Source: JANLYQ01 sp031365725
GTDB lineage: Bacteria > Actinomycetota > Actinomycetes > JACCUZ01
Direction of reading: 5' to 3'
Length of the DNA stretch: 14,340 bases
Assembly: GCA_031365725.1 (NCBI GenBank)
Contig: JANLYQ010000062.1
Location: 1-14,340 of the forward strand
Made by a program: the position numbers and the translations under genes. This document shows, piece by piece, positions 7,401 to 13,173 of the stretch. The notes under the pieces were generated by a model, which was given only the letters and a program-made list of their open reading frames with translations, searched no databases and was not told the origin of the DNA. Each line of letters starts with the position of its first letter. Position 1 is the stretch's first letter.

Positions 7401-9813
7401 GAGCGACGTGGACGAGCTCGCGGCGGCGGTGTGCACCGCCGGGCCGCTGCGCGGGGTGATCCACTGCTGGGCCGCGGCCCCGCCCGGCGGCGGCGACGGT
7501 GGCGATAGCGACAGCGACCTCGCCACCACCGCACGCGACGCGTTCCTCAACCCGCTGCAGCTCGGGGTGGCCCTGGCCGGGCAGAACACCGTGCGGCCGC
7601 TGCCGATCGTGCTCGCCGCTCGCGGCGCGGCCCTGGTCGACGCCGGTGATCCGCTGGACCCGCCGCGGTCCTTCGGCGTCGGCGCCACCAAGGTGCTGCC
7701 GCAGGAGCACGCCGGGCTGCGCCTCACCCACGTCGACATCGGCACGGCACCGGAGGTCGGCCCTCGGTTGCTGGCCGAGCTGATGGCCGGGGCGCCGGAG
7801 TCCGAGGTCGCGCTGCGCGGCGACCGGCGCCTGGTCCGCGGCTACGACCCGGCCCCGATCCCCGAGACGCTGCCCCCGGCCGGGGTGCCGGCCGAGCCGG
7901 TCGTCCTGGTCACCGGCGGGCTCGGCCACATGGGCATCGAGCTCGCCGAGGCCGCGTTCGTCGGGCTGAATGCGCGGCTCGTGCTGATCGGGCGCTCGCC
8001 GCTGCCCCCGCCGGAGCAGTGGGCCGAGACCAGTGCGGACGCGGGCACCGACCCGACCCGACGTGCCCTGCTGCGTCGCCTCGCCCTGCTCCGGGCCGAA
8101 CGCGACGACGTGCTCGTGGTCGGGGCCGACCTCAACGACGCCGACCAGGTGCGCGCCGCGGTCGACGCCGCGATCGCACGCTTCGGCCACATCGACGTCG
8201 TCGTGCACGGCGCGGCCAACGTCGGCACCGACGCCTTCGGACTCGCGGCCACCACCGGTCCCTCGGTCCTTGCCGCGCAGCTGTCGCCGAAGATCGCCGG
8301 GCTGCTGCACCTGATCGAGGCCATGCGCGGCCGGGAGCCTCGACGGTGGGTGGTGCACGGGTCCATCTCGTCGGTGCTCGGCGGCCTCGGCCTGTCGGCG
8401 TACGCCGGAGCCAATGCGGTCCTCGACACGATCGCAGAACGCGAGACCGCCCGCGGCTCGGACTTCCTCAGCATCCTGTGGGACGCCTGGGACAACGCCG
8501 GCGAGGCACAGACGATGGCGATCCGCGCGATCAACCCGGAGGAGGGACGCGCGTCCTTCCTGCGGGCCCTCGGCGCCCCGACCGGCTCGCAGCTCGTGGT
8601 CGCCGCGCACGACCTCGAGGGTCGCCTGGAGTCGTGGGTCAAGCTGGCAACCGTGCCGAAGCCGGCCGGCGCCGGACATCCGCGGCCCAACCTGACCACG
8701 GCGTACGTCGGTCCGCGCACCGACACCGAGACGACGCTGGCCCGGATCTGGGCCTCGCAGCTGGGCCTGGAGGAAGTCGGGGTGCACGACCGGTTCTTCG
8801 ACCTCGGCGGCCACTCCCTGCTCGCGGTGCAGGTCGCGGCCGAGATCCGGGACCAGTTCGCGATCGACCTGCCGGTGCTGCAGCTGTTCAAAGCACCCAC
8901 GATCTCCGACCTCGCTGCGCTGATCGACAAGGGCGGCGCCGGGGGCGCCGCGTCTGGCACTGCGACCGATGCTGGTGATGCGGTGGGCGTGACCGCCGGG
9001 CTCGTCGTCCCCGACATCGAGGGCGACGGCCCGGGGGCTCTCGCCAAGGCCAACTACCGCGAGTTCTACGACGACATGACCAGGCGCCTCGAAGCGACCG
9101 GCATGAGCGAGGCGTCGTTCTTCCTCAACTACGGCTACCTGTCACTGGGCAATGGGCGCAGCGGCGTCGACGAGGCCCAGTTCGAACCGCCCGCGGACGC
9201 CTTCAACCGCACGTCGATCCGGCTGGCCGCCGAGCTGCTCGGCAGCACCGACCTCGACGACCTCTCCGTCGTCGACGTCGGCAGCGGCCGCGGCGGCACC
9301 GCGGCCTTGATCGCGGACCGGTTCCACGCCGACGTGGTCGGGGTCGACCTGTCGCCCGAAGCGGTGGCCTTCTGCAGCCGCACCCACCGGGCCGAGCGGC
9401 TCCGGTTCGAGGTCGGCGACGCCGAGCACCTGCCGCTGCCCGACGAATCCGTCGACGTCGTCACCAACCTCGAGTCCTCGCACACCTACCCCGACATGCG
9501 CGCGTTCCTCTCCGAGGTGCGCCGGGTGCTCCGGTCGGACGGCTGGTTCCTGCACACCGACCTGCTCGCCGAGCAGCGCTGGTTGGAGGTCCGCTCGATC
9601 CTGTCGGTGCTCGGGCTGACCGTGCAGGACGACCGCGACATCACCGCCAACGTGCTCGCGTCCTGCGACCAGGTCGCCAGCGGACGGGTGCAGGCCTTCG
9701 GTGACGGCAGCCCGATGCTCGACAACTTTCTCGCCGTCCCCGGCTCGGCGGTGTACGAACAGATGAACGCCGGGATCTGGCAGTACCGGATCATGAGATC
9801 GAGGCGACGATGA
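4483..9813 (+). CDS. Type I polyketide synthase, KS-AT-KR-ACP with C-terminal methyltransferase
   Basis: This is a 1776-residue single-module synthase. The ketosynthase (about 5-435) has the catalytic triad Cys177 (QTTCSTSLVA), His313 (EAHGTA) and His353 (KSNFGHL). The acyltransferase (about 528-830) has GHSIGEY with Ser626, and HAFH at 722-725, which predicts malonyl-CoA. The ketoreductase (about 905-1385, including its structural half) has TGGLGHMG at 1144-1151, Ser1294 and Tyr1307 (SAYAGAN), so it looks active. The carrier protein has LGGHSLL with phosphopantetheine Ser1445. A class I SAM-dependent methyltransferase follows (about 1520-1776; VVDVGSGRGG 1596-1605, Asp1622). I see no dehydratase, enoylreductase or thioesterase. 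Post-ACP placement of the methyltransferase is unusual; in-module C-methyltransferases normally precede the KR. The ATG overlaps the stop of protein A. The likely product is a short or iterative beta-hydroxy polyketide chain, methylated, with unknown release. The PPTase at 13151 probably activates the ACP. Confidence 0.95.
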   Translation: MTTGTDAIAIVGMRSRVPGAADLDTLWQNISGGVESVTTLTPEEMQAVGVPETITSLPGYVNAAPLLGDVDMFDAAFFGFSARDAALTDPQHRLFLETAWEALEDAGYDPGTFPGAIGIFGGCEMSTYLYQLSRHPDALGYVDGMQLMVTNDKDHLCTQVSYRLNLRGPSVVVQTTCSTSLVAVAMACDSLRSGRSDMALAGGVTVRVPQRGGYMYVAGSILSPDGHCRPFDASAQGTIVGSGVGLVVLKRLPDALADGDTIHATILGMGVNNDGSDKVGYTAPAFAGQVAAIAAAYESAGVSPETVGYVEAHGTATILGDPIEVSALTEVFRRHTGRRGFCGIGSAKSNFGHLSCAAGVTGLVRAVLALEHRAIPPTVHFRAPNPALELGTSPFFVTTTPHPWERNGTPRRAAVSAFGVGGTNAHAVLEEAPEVPSPADKSRPHQLLTLSARSPDALDETTRRLGAYLTRHPERSLPDTAYTLHVGRRGFAHRRSLSVAGGDRAATVAALLDTERLGATETSASPPPVVFMFPGQGAQYPGMAAGLYASEPRVKATIDRCARVLKPELGLDLRRVLFPTARRRTTAAAELRDTALAQPALFVVGYALADLWRSWGVEPAAMIGHSIGEYVAATLAGVMDLDDALRLLARRGRLISALPPGSMLAVMAPADDVADLVDDDVCLAAVNAPGLCVLSGPSEAITRVEQALEARSVVARRLHTSHAFHSSMMEPMLAEFAAAVADVPLKAPELPYIATLTGEWATDAPLDPAYWTAQIRSAVRFADGLAALRAPGSPAGADAVFLEIGPGRTLTTFAAHSAGPGGASRLLATLPAPEDDRSDTDVTTAALGAVWSHGVGIDWAAYHCSERRRRVSLPTYPFERQSYWIGQPNNPGAVEPAELRDPVDWFAVPVWRETALGAVALDLDGGHILILDDETGVGAACADAVRAAGGVPVMARRGTAYERISPDAYLLDPSDVDELAAAVCTAGPLRGVIHCWAAAPPGGGDGGDSDSDLATTARDAFLNPLQLGVALAGQNTVRPLPIVLAARGAALVDAGDPLDPPRSFGVGATKVLPQEHAGLRLTHVDIGTAPEVGPRLLAELMAGAPESEVALRGDRRLVRGYDPAPIPETLPPAGVPAEPVVLVTGGLGHMGIELAEAAFVGLNARLVLIGRSPLPPPEQWAETSADAGTDPTRRALLRRLALLRAERDDVLVVGADLNDADQVRAAVDAAIARFGHIDVVVHGAANVGTDAFGLAATTGPSVLAAQLSPKIAGLLHLIEAMRGREPRRWVVHGSISSVLGGLGLSAYAGANAVLDTIAERETARGSDFLSILWDAWDNAGEAQTMAIRAINPEEGRASFLRALGAPTGSQLVVAAHDLEGRLESWVKLATVPKPAGAGHPRPNLTTAYVGPRTDTETTLARIWASQLGLEEVGVHDRFFDLGGHSLLAVQVAAEIRDQFAIDLPVLQLFKAPTISDLAALIDKGGAGGAASGTATDAGDAVGVTAGLVVPDIEGDGPGALAKANYREFYDDMTRRLEATGMSEASFFLNYGYLSLGNGRSGVDEAQFEPPADAFNRTSIRLAAELLGSTDLDDLSVVDVGSGRGGTAALIADRFHADVVGVDLSPEAVAFCSRTHRAERLRFEVGDAEHLPLPDESVDVVTNLESSHTYPDMRAFLSEVRRVLRSDGWFLHTDLLAEQRWLEVRSILSVLGLTVQDDRDITANVLASCDQVASGRVQAFGDGSPMLDNFLAVPGSAVYEQMNAGIWQYRIMRSRRR

Positions 9814-9857
9814 GCACAGTCGGACTGTTCCGCACCAGGAAGGAGGGACTGCGATGA
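9810..9857 (+). CDS. Possible 15-residue mini-ORF bridging PKS and repeat protein
   Basis: The frame ATG(9810)...TGA(9855-9857) encodes MSTVGLFRTRKEGLR. Its ATG overlaps the PKS stop as ATGA, and its TGA overlaps the next gene's ATG (9854), also as ATGA. GAGG lies about five bases before its start. The next gene also has its own GGAGGG about seven bases upstream, inside the mini-ORF. The exact fit at both ends could pass ribosomes from the PKS to the structural genes, or be chance. The peptide, with four basic residues, is not recognised. Whether it is translated is unknown. Confidence 0.4.
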   Translation: MSTVGLFRTRKEGLR

Positions 9858-10459
9858 GCATCCTCGGAGACATCACCGGCGGCCTGCTCGGCGGCGGCGG
9901 CAGCAGCGCGTCGGTGAACAGCACGGTCACCCTCGACCTCAAGGGGCTGCAGGACATCGGCCTCAAGGAGACCATCGAGCTCAAGCCGATCGAGATCAAG
10001 CCACTGAGCATCACCGAGGCGGTCAACCTCGGGCCTATCGAGATCAAACCGCTGAACGTCACCGAGACGGTCAACCTCGGGCCGATCCATCTCGACCCGC
10101 TCAACATCAGCGAGACGATCGACCTCAAGCCGATCGAGATCAGACCACTCAACATCAGCGAGACCGTGGACCTCAAACCGGTCGCAATCGACTCGTGCCA
10201 GACGGTGCGGCTGGCACCACTGCCCGAGACCCAGGTCTGCAACCCGTATCACCACCACGTCGCGATGAGTCTGTTCGGCATGGAGGTCATGGCGATGACG
10301 TACGACGGTGAGAGTGAGCAGTCGATCCACAGCCCCCGCAGGCCGCAGGTCGCCGAGCGGACGACGTACCCGCGACGTGGTGACGCGCACCCGCCCCGGG
10401 TCCTGGGCGAGGGACGAGGCATCCGGGTCCGGGTGCTCGACGCCGACGACGATGACTGA
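9854..10459 (+). CDS. PKS-operon repeat protein B: 16-residue strand-like repeats
   Basis: This 201-residue protein is of no family I recognise. A Gly-rich start (MSILGDITGGLLGGGGSSAS) is followed by four and a half tandem 16-residue repeats at residues 38-53, 54-69, 70-85, 86-101 and 102-111. The pattern is (T/S)-E-(T/A)-(V/I)-(N/D/E)-L-(K/G)-P-I-x-(I/L)-x-P-L-(N/S)-(I/V). Alternating hydrophobics with regular Pro suggest a beta-solenoid, stacked strands or a fibre-forming stretch. After the repeats come Cys115 and Cys129, the motif CNPYHHHVAMSLFGMEVMAM (129-148), a basic/polar region and an acidic DADDDD end. There is no signal peptide. GGAGGG precedes the ATG by about seven bases, and the ATG overlaps the stop of the mini-ORF. 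The His/Cys cluster might bind metal. A self-assembling structural role in the PKS-associated complex is inference. Confidence 0.85.
   Translation: MSILGDITGGLLGGGGSSASVNSTVTLDLKGLQDIGLKETIELKPIEIKPLSITEAVNLGPIEIKPLNVTETVNLGPIHLDPLNISETIDLKPIEIRPLNISETVDLKPVAIDSCQTVRLAPLPETQVCNPYHHHVAMSLFGMEVMAMTYDGESEQSIHSPRRPQVAERTTYPRRGDAHPPRVLGEGRGIRVRVLDADDDD
9965..10186 (+). repeat. 48-bp coding tandem repeat (16-residue unit) in protein B
   Basis: Units begin at 9965, 10013, 10061, 10109 and 10157; the last is partial. Each encodes a 16-residue unit with conserved E-T-V-N-L and P-I-E-I-x-P-L. The DNA units have diverged, mostly with conservative residue changes, so the repeat is old and selected at protein level. 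It is not a recent slippage product. Confidence 0.85.
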
Positions 10460-10490
10460 TGACTGACCGGGTGACTGATGACGATGACTA
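10448..10490 (+). repeat. GATGAC-rich short repeats between genes B and C
   Basis: GATGACT-type words recur across the end of gene B and the 41-base gap before gene C: GATGACTGATGACTGA at 10451-10466 and TGACTGATGACGATGACTA at 10472-10490. Stop codons follow in several frames. It looks like local duplication of the acidic-tail codons of gene B. It may simply be spacer. Confidence 0.5.
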
Positions 10491-10500
10491 GGGAGCCAAC

Positions 10501-11208
10501 ATGGCTGGGCTGAAGGTCGAGGTCACCGAGCCGATCCTGATCTTCGGCGAGTTCGATCGGATCGAGGGCGAGGTGTGGTTGACCAACACCTCCGGTGGCG
10601 AGGTCACCATCGACAAGGCCACGCTGAAGGTCAACTTCCCCACCCCGGAGAGCGGCCCGATCCCGTTGCCGGACAAGGTTGCGCTGCCGAGCCTTGCTAC
10701 CAAGCGACTGGTGATCCAGTCCGGCATGCCGGCGTACACCAGGGGTGGCACGTTCTCAGCAACGATCGCCCTGGAGACCAGCGCCGGCAACCAGGTCATC
10801 ACGGCGACGGTGGTCATCGCGGACACCTTCATCGTCGCGCTGGCCCCGACCGTCCTGACCTTCACCGGGGTCAAGAAGAGCACGACGCTGACTGCCACCG
10901 TGCTGGTGGTGAACAAGGGGAACACGCCGATCACGTTCGGCACCATCCCGAGCGAGACCATGCTCGAGGTGGTCACGATCCCGCGCGTGATCGAGGTGTC
11001 TGGCGCGAGTCTGTCGGTGCAGCCCGCACCGGGGCTTGCCGCCGGCGGGACGGTCACGTTCACCAACCCGACCACAACGGTCGCGCCGGGCGCCTGGGCG
11101 TCGGTGGTCGTCAAGCTCAAGATGCCCGCAACCCTGCCCCTCAACCGACACTTCCGGGTGCTGCCGCGCATAGCGACCCAGCGCCTGGTGGTCGACCTGC
11201 TCACCTGA
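10501..11208 (+). CDS. PKS-operon protein C: two-domain all-beta protein
   Basis: This 235-residue protein is of no family I can name. GGGAG lies about six bases before the ATG. The sequence is almost entirely strand-like with Thr/Val alternation. It probably folds as two beta-sandwiches. Residues 1-108 run from LKVEVTEPILIFGEFDRIEG through WLTNTSGGEVTI to TATVVIA. Residues 109-235 hold VLTFTGVKKSTTLTATVLVV and NKGNTPITFGTIP, ending RIATQRLVVDLLT. The phrases TNTSGGEVTI and VNKGNTPITF are the xNxxxxPϕxϕ type of turn seen in Ig-like or MSP-like domains. It has no cysteine, no signal peptide and no membrane segment. It lies 41 bases after protein B and 26 bases before the Cys-rich protein, in the same operon. 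A structural or adaptor role is inferred from composition and context only. Confidence 0.85.
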   Translation: MAGLKVEVTEPILIFGEFDRIEGEVWLTNTSGGEVTIDKATLKVNFPTPESGPIPLPDKVALPSLATKRLVIQSGMPAYTRGGTFSATIALETSAGNQVITATVVIADTFIVALAPTVLTFTGVKKSTTLTATVLVVNKGNTPITFGTIPSETMLEVVTIPRVIEVSGASLSVQPAPGLAAGGTVTFTNPTTTVAPGAWASVVVKLKMPATLPLNRHFRVLPRIATQRLVVDLLT

Positions 11209-11218
11209 CCGCCCACGT

Positions 11219-11224
11219 AGGAGG
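11219..11224 (+). promoter_or_regulatory. Ribosome-binding site that fixes the start of the Cys-rich gene
   Basis: A full AGGAGG lies 10 bases before the ATG at 11235, in the 26-base gap after gene C. It shows that translation starts here. The long open frame further upstream is only an alternative reading of gene C. Confidence 0.75.
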
Positions 11225-11234
11225 AAGCACTCTG

Positions 11235-12122
11235 ATGGCCACAACGACGACACACCGACGCGACCGGCAGTCCAGCGGCCCAGCGGCCTACCTCTGCTGG
11301 TCCCACGACAACAGCCGGATGGAGATGACGGACCTGCCGGGCTACCTCGACTCGCTCCAGCGCAGCTATGACTCCGTCCAGCAGGCCTACAGCTCGATGG
11401 GCGCGGCGATGCCGGCGGCACCGGCGTGGGGGATGCCTGCGGCACCGGCGTGGGGGGCTCCCGCGACGAACGACTGGTCACGAGTCCGGGGCCGGCGCCA
11501 CCGGCACGGCGAGGGCCGGGACCGTGACGATGACTGCGGCTGCGGTGGTCGGGAGCGGGACTGCGGGTGCGAGGACGGCCACCACGACCGGGACCGGGAC
11601 TGCGGGTGCGGGTCGACGTCCTCGTGCCGGTGCGAGTGCTGCATCGAGGACTCCGACATCGTCGTCTATGCGCACTGCGGCGAGGTGCGGGTCGTGCCGA
11701 TCGAGATCGAGAACGACACCCGCAAGCCGCGCGAGGACGTGAGTCTCGACATCAGCGACGTCCGTACGGCGGGTGGCCGGATGCTGCCGTGGTCGACGAC
11801 AGCGACTGTCCAGGGCCCGCTGGTCCTGGATGCGTGCAGCACCACCAGGTTCGAGATCCTGGTCGAGGTCGCCTGCGGGACCACGGATGCGGCCGGCGGC
11901 CAGGGCGGGAGCGACCCAGCGGCCGACAAGGCCAAGGGCACCAAGGCAGTAGCAGCGTCGAACATCCCCAGGGGCTCCACCGACGTCGACGAGTGCGTCG
12001 TCGGCTACTTCACGGTGCGCCTCGGCGGCTGCCTGACCCGGCCGATCGTGGTGGCGATCGCCGCGCTGCCCAACTCCTGCGACAGCTATCGCACGGGGTG
12101 CGCGTGCGCCTCCTGCTGCTGA
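11235..12122 (+). CDS. PKS-operon protein E: cysteine-rich protein with CxC clusters and a beta domain
   Basis: This 295-residue protein is of no family I recognise. Residues 30-56 (LPGYLDSLQRSYDSVQQAY) look helical. A doubled MPAAPAWG (59-74) is followed by an Arg/His/Asp-rich stretch. A ten-cysteine segment spans 101-136: DCGCGG, DCGCED, DCGCGS, then CRCECC. From about 141 (DIVVYAHCGEVRVVPIEIEN) a strand-rich domain contains IEIENDTRKP. That motif resembles IENNRDEP and VANNESEP in the two helical-repeat proteins of this operon. Asp/Gly/Ala/Lys-rich linker 215-250 interrupts this domain, and the C-terminus is CACASCC. There are 21 cysteines in all, very many for a cytoplasmic actinobacterial protein. 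No signal peptide is evident. Metal binding (zinc, copper or iron-sulfur) or cross-linking of an assembly is plausible; neither is shown. The next gene starts four bases after its stop. Confidence 0.85.
   Translation: MATTTTHRRDRQSSGPAAYLCWSHDNSRMEMTDLPGYLDSLQRSYDSVQQAYSSMGAAMPAAPAWGMPAAPAWGAPATNDWSRVRGRRHRHGEGRDRDDDCGCGGRERDCGCEDGHHDRDRDCGCGSTSSCRCECCIEDSDIVVYAHCGEVRVVPIEIENDTRKPREDVSLDISDVRTAGGRMLPWSTTATVQGPLVLDACSTTRFEILVEVACGTTDAAGGQGGSDPAADKAKGTKAVAASNIPRGSTDVDECVVGYFTVRLGGCLTRPIVVAIAALPNSCDSYRTGCACASCC
11409..11456 (+). repeat. 24-bp direct tandem repeat encoding MPAAPAWG twice
   Basis: Two adjacent 24-base units (11409-11432 and 11433-11456) differ at one base (CCG/CCT) and encode MPAAPAWG twice, followed by a partial APA. 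The near-identity indicates a recent in-frame duplication in the linker of the Cys-rich protein. Confidence 0.85.
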
Positions 12123-12126
12123 CCGG

Positions 12127-13173
12127 ATGAGTCAACACCCGTCCCCGGAATGGACGGACCGACTGCAGGGCAGGGCCAGCGACGCGTTCGACCAGCTGGT
12201 CGCCTCCATGCTCGACGCCCAGCGGGTGCTCACCCAGCTCCCGACGGTGGCACCGCAGCAGCTCGGCAACGACCTGACCCGCTATTGGCAGACCCATCTG
12301 CCTGGCACCTATCAGCAGCTCGCTGATGGCGGTGTGCGCTACCTCGCCCGACTGGCCGTGGTCTCGGCGGCCTACAGCACGGAGTGGCTGCGGGAAGCAC
12401 TGCCGCGTCATCGCCTCGCTGCCCTCGGCCCCCCACCTGCCGTCCCGGCAGGTCCCCGCGGGATCGACCCGCAGCAATGGCTCCGCTGGTACGTCCTGTG
12501 CGCGACCTGGTCGGCCCAGCAGCAGGCGTGGGTCGGCGGCGCGTTGACCGCGTTGCGGGAGGAGATCGCGGCTGGCACGATCGGCGAGGACGAGATGCAG
12601 GGGTCAGCGCAACGGTTCCTCGAGGACCGGCTGCCGGACTATCTCGCCGATGTGGCCGACGTCGGCATGGACCTGGTCGCCGACGGGCTCGCGGCCACCG
12701 ACGAGTCCATCCACGATCTCGCGCACACGGTGCTCGGCAGCGCGCCGGCCGCCGAGCTCACTGTGGACGTGACGGGTCCGGCGGGCTCGAATGCGAGCAC
12801 TGCGCTGGCGATCGAGAACAATCGCGACGAGCCGGCCGACGTTCGGTGCACGGTGCGGACCACCGGGGCTCATCAGGTGACCGTGGAGCCGGACGCGTTC
12901 CACCTGGGGGCTGGTCGCACCCGGCGGATCAGCATCGGGGTGACCTTGCCGGACATCGCGACCGACGGCCCGGTCGTCGTGGGGCGGGTGCAGGTGTCCG
13001 GGCACGGGGACGCACCGCTGTCGGTGCAGGTGCGCGCGACGGTCCTTCCCCGGCGGAGCCCGATCACGGTCCGCGCGCTCGGCCCGGCCCCTGCTTCGGC
13101 CCGCGCTCCCCGGCGCAAGGCGACGTCCGCACGCGCTGTCCACGACGCCGATGCACCCGGCGATCCCGACTAG
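12127..13173 (+). CDS. PKS-operon structural-type protein D: helical repeats plus C-terminal beta domain, homologous to protein A
   Basis: This 348-residue protein is of no named family that I recognise. It repeats the layout of the protein at 3485-4486. Two helical units (about 8-76 and 117-188) each start with Trp. The second carries EIAAGTIGED at the same distance from its Trp as in protein A, and MDLVADGL at the end. The strand-rich domain (about 209-308) has LAIENNRDEPADVRCTV, matching LAVANNESEPTALRAVM in protein A. A basic, Ala/Pro-rich tail (about 309-348) extends beyond the domain. There is no signal peptide. It starts four bases after the Cys-rich gene, and its last 23 bases overlap the PPTase gene, so it is part of the operon. 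The first helical unit is a few residues shorter and lacks the VAxG turn, so the two paralogues have diverged in that part. Function is unknown; pairing with protein A in one assembly is inference. Confidence 0.85.
   Translation: MSQHPSPEWTDRLQGRASDAFDQLVASMLDAQRVLTQLPTVAPQQLGNDLTRYWQTHLPGTYQQLADGGVRYLARLAVVSAAYSTEWLREALPRHRLAALGPPPAVPAGPRGIDPQQWLRWYVLCATWSAQQQAWVGGALTALREEIAAGTIGEDEMQGSAQRFLEDRLPDYLADVADVGMDLVADGLAATDESIHDLAHTVLGSAPAAELTVDVTGPAGSNASTALAIENNRDEPADVRCTVRTTGAHQVTVEPDAFHLGAGRTRRISIGVTLPDIATDGPVVVGRVQVSGHGDAPLSVQVRATVLPRRSPITVRALGPAPASARAPRRKATSARAVHDADAPGDPD

Noticed and set aside
7180..7880. A dehydratase domain between AT and KR of the PKS
   Set aside because: I looked for an HxxxGxxxxP-type motif and found none. 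The stretch fits the structural half of the ketoreductase.
6199..8814. An 871-codon open frame on the minus strand inside the PKS gene
   Set aside because: It is antisense to the AT-KR-ACP coding region with intact motifs. Its composition (rich in Arg, Gly, Gln, His) is the usual shadow of high-GC coding DNA, and it has no recognisable domain.
9965..10186. CRISPR-like or non-coding tandem repeat
   Set aside because: The 48-base units are contiguous, in frame and conserved at protein level. There are no spacers.
10575..11234. Long upstream extension of the Cys-rich protein frame
   Set aside because: It overlaps gene C in another frame with typical shadow composition. AGGAGG at 11219 marks the true start at 11235.
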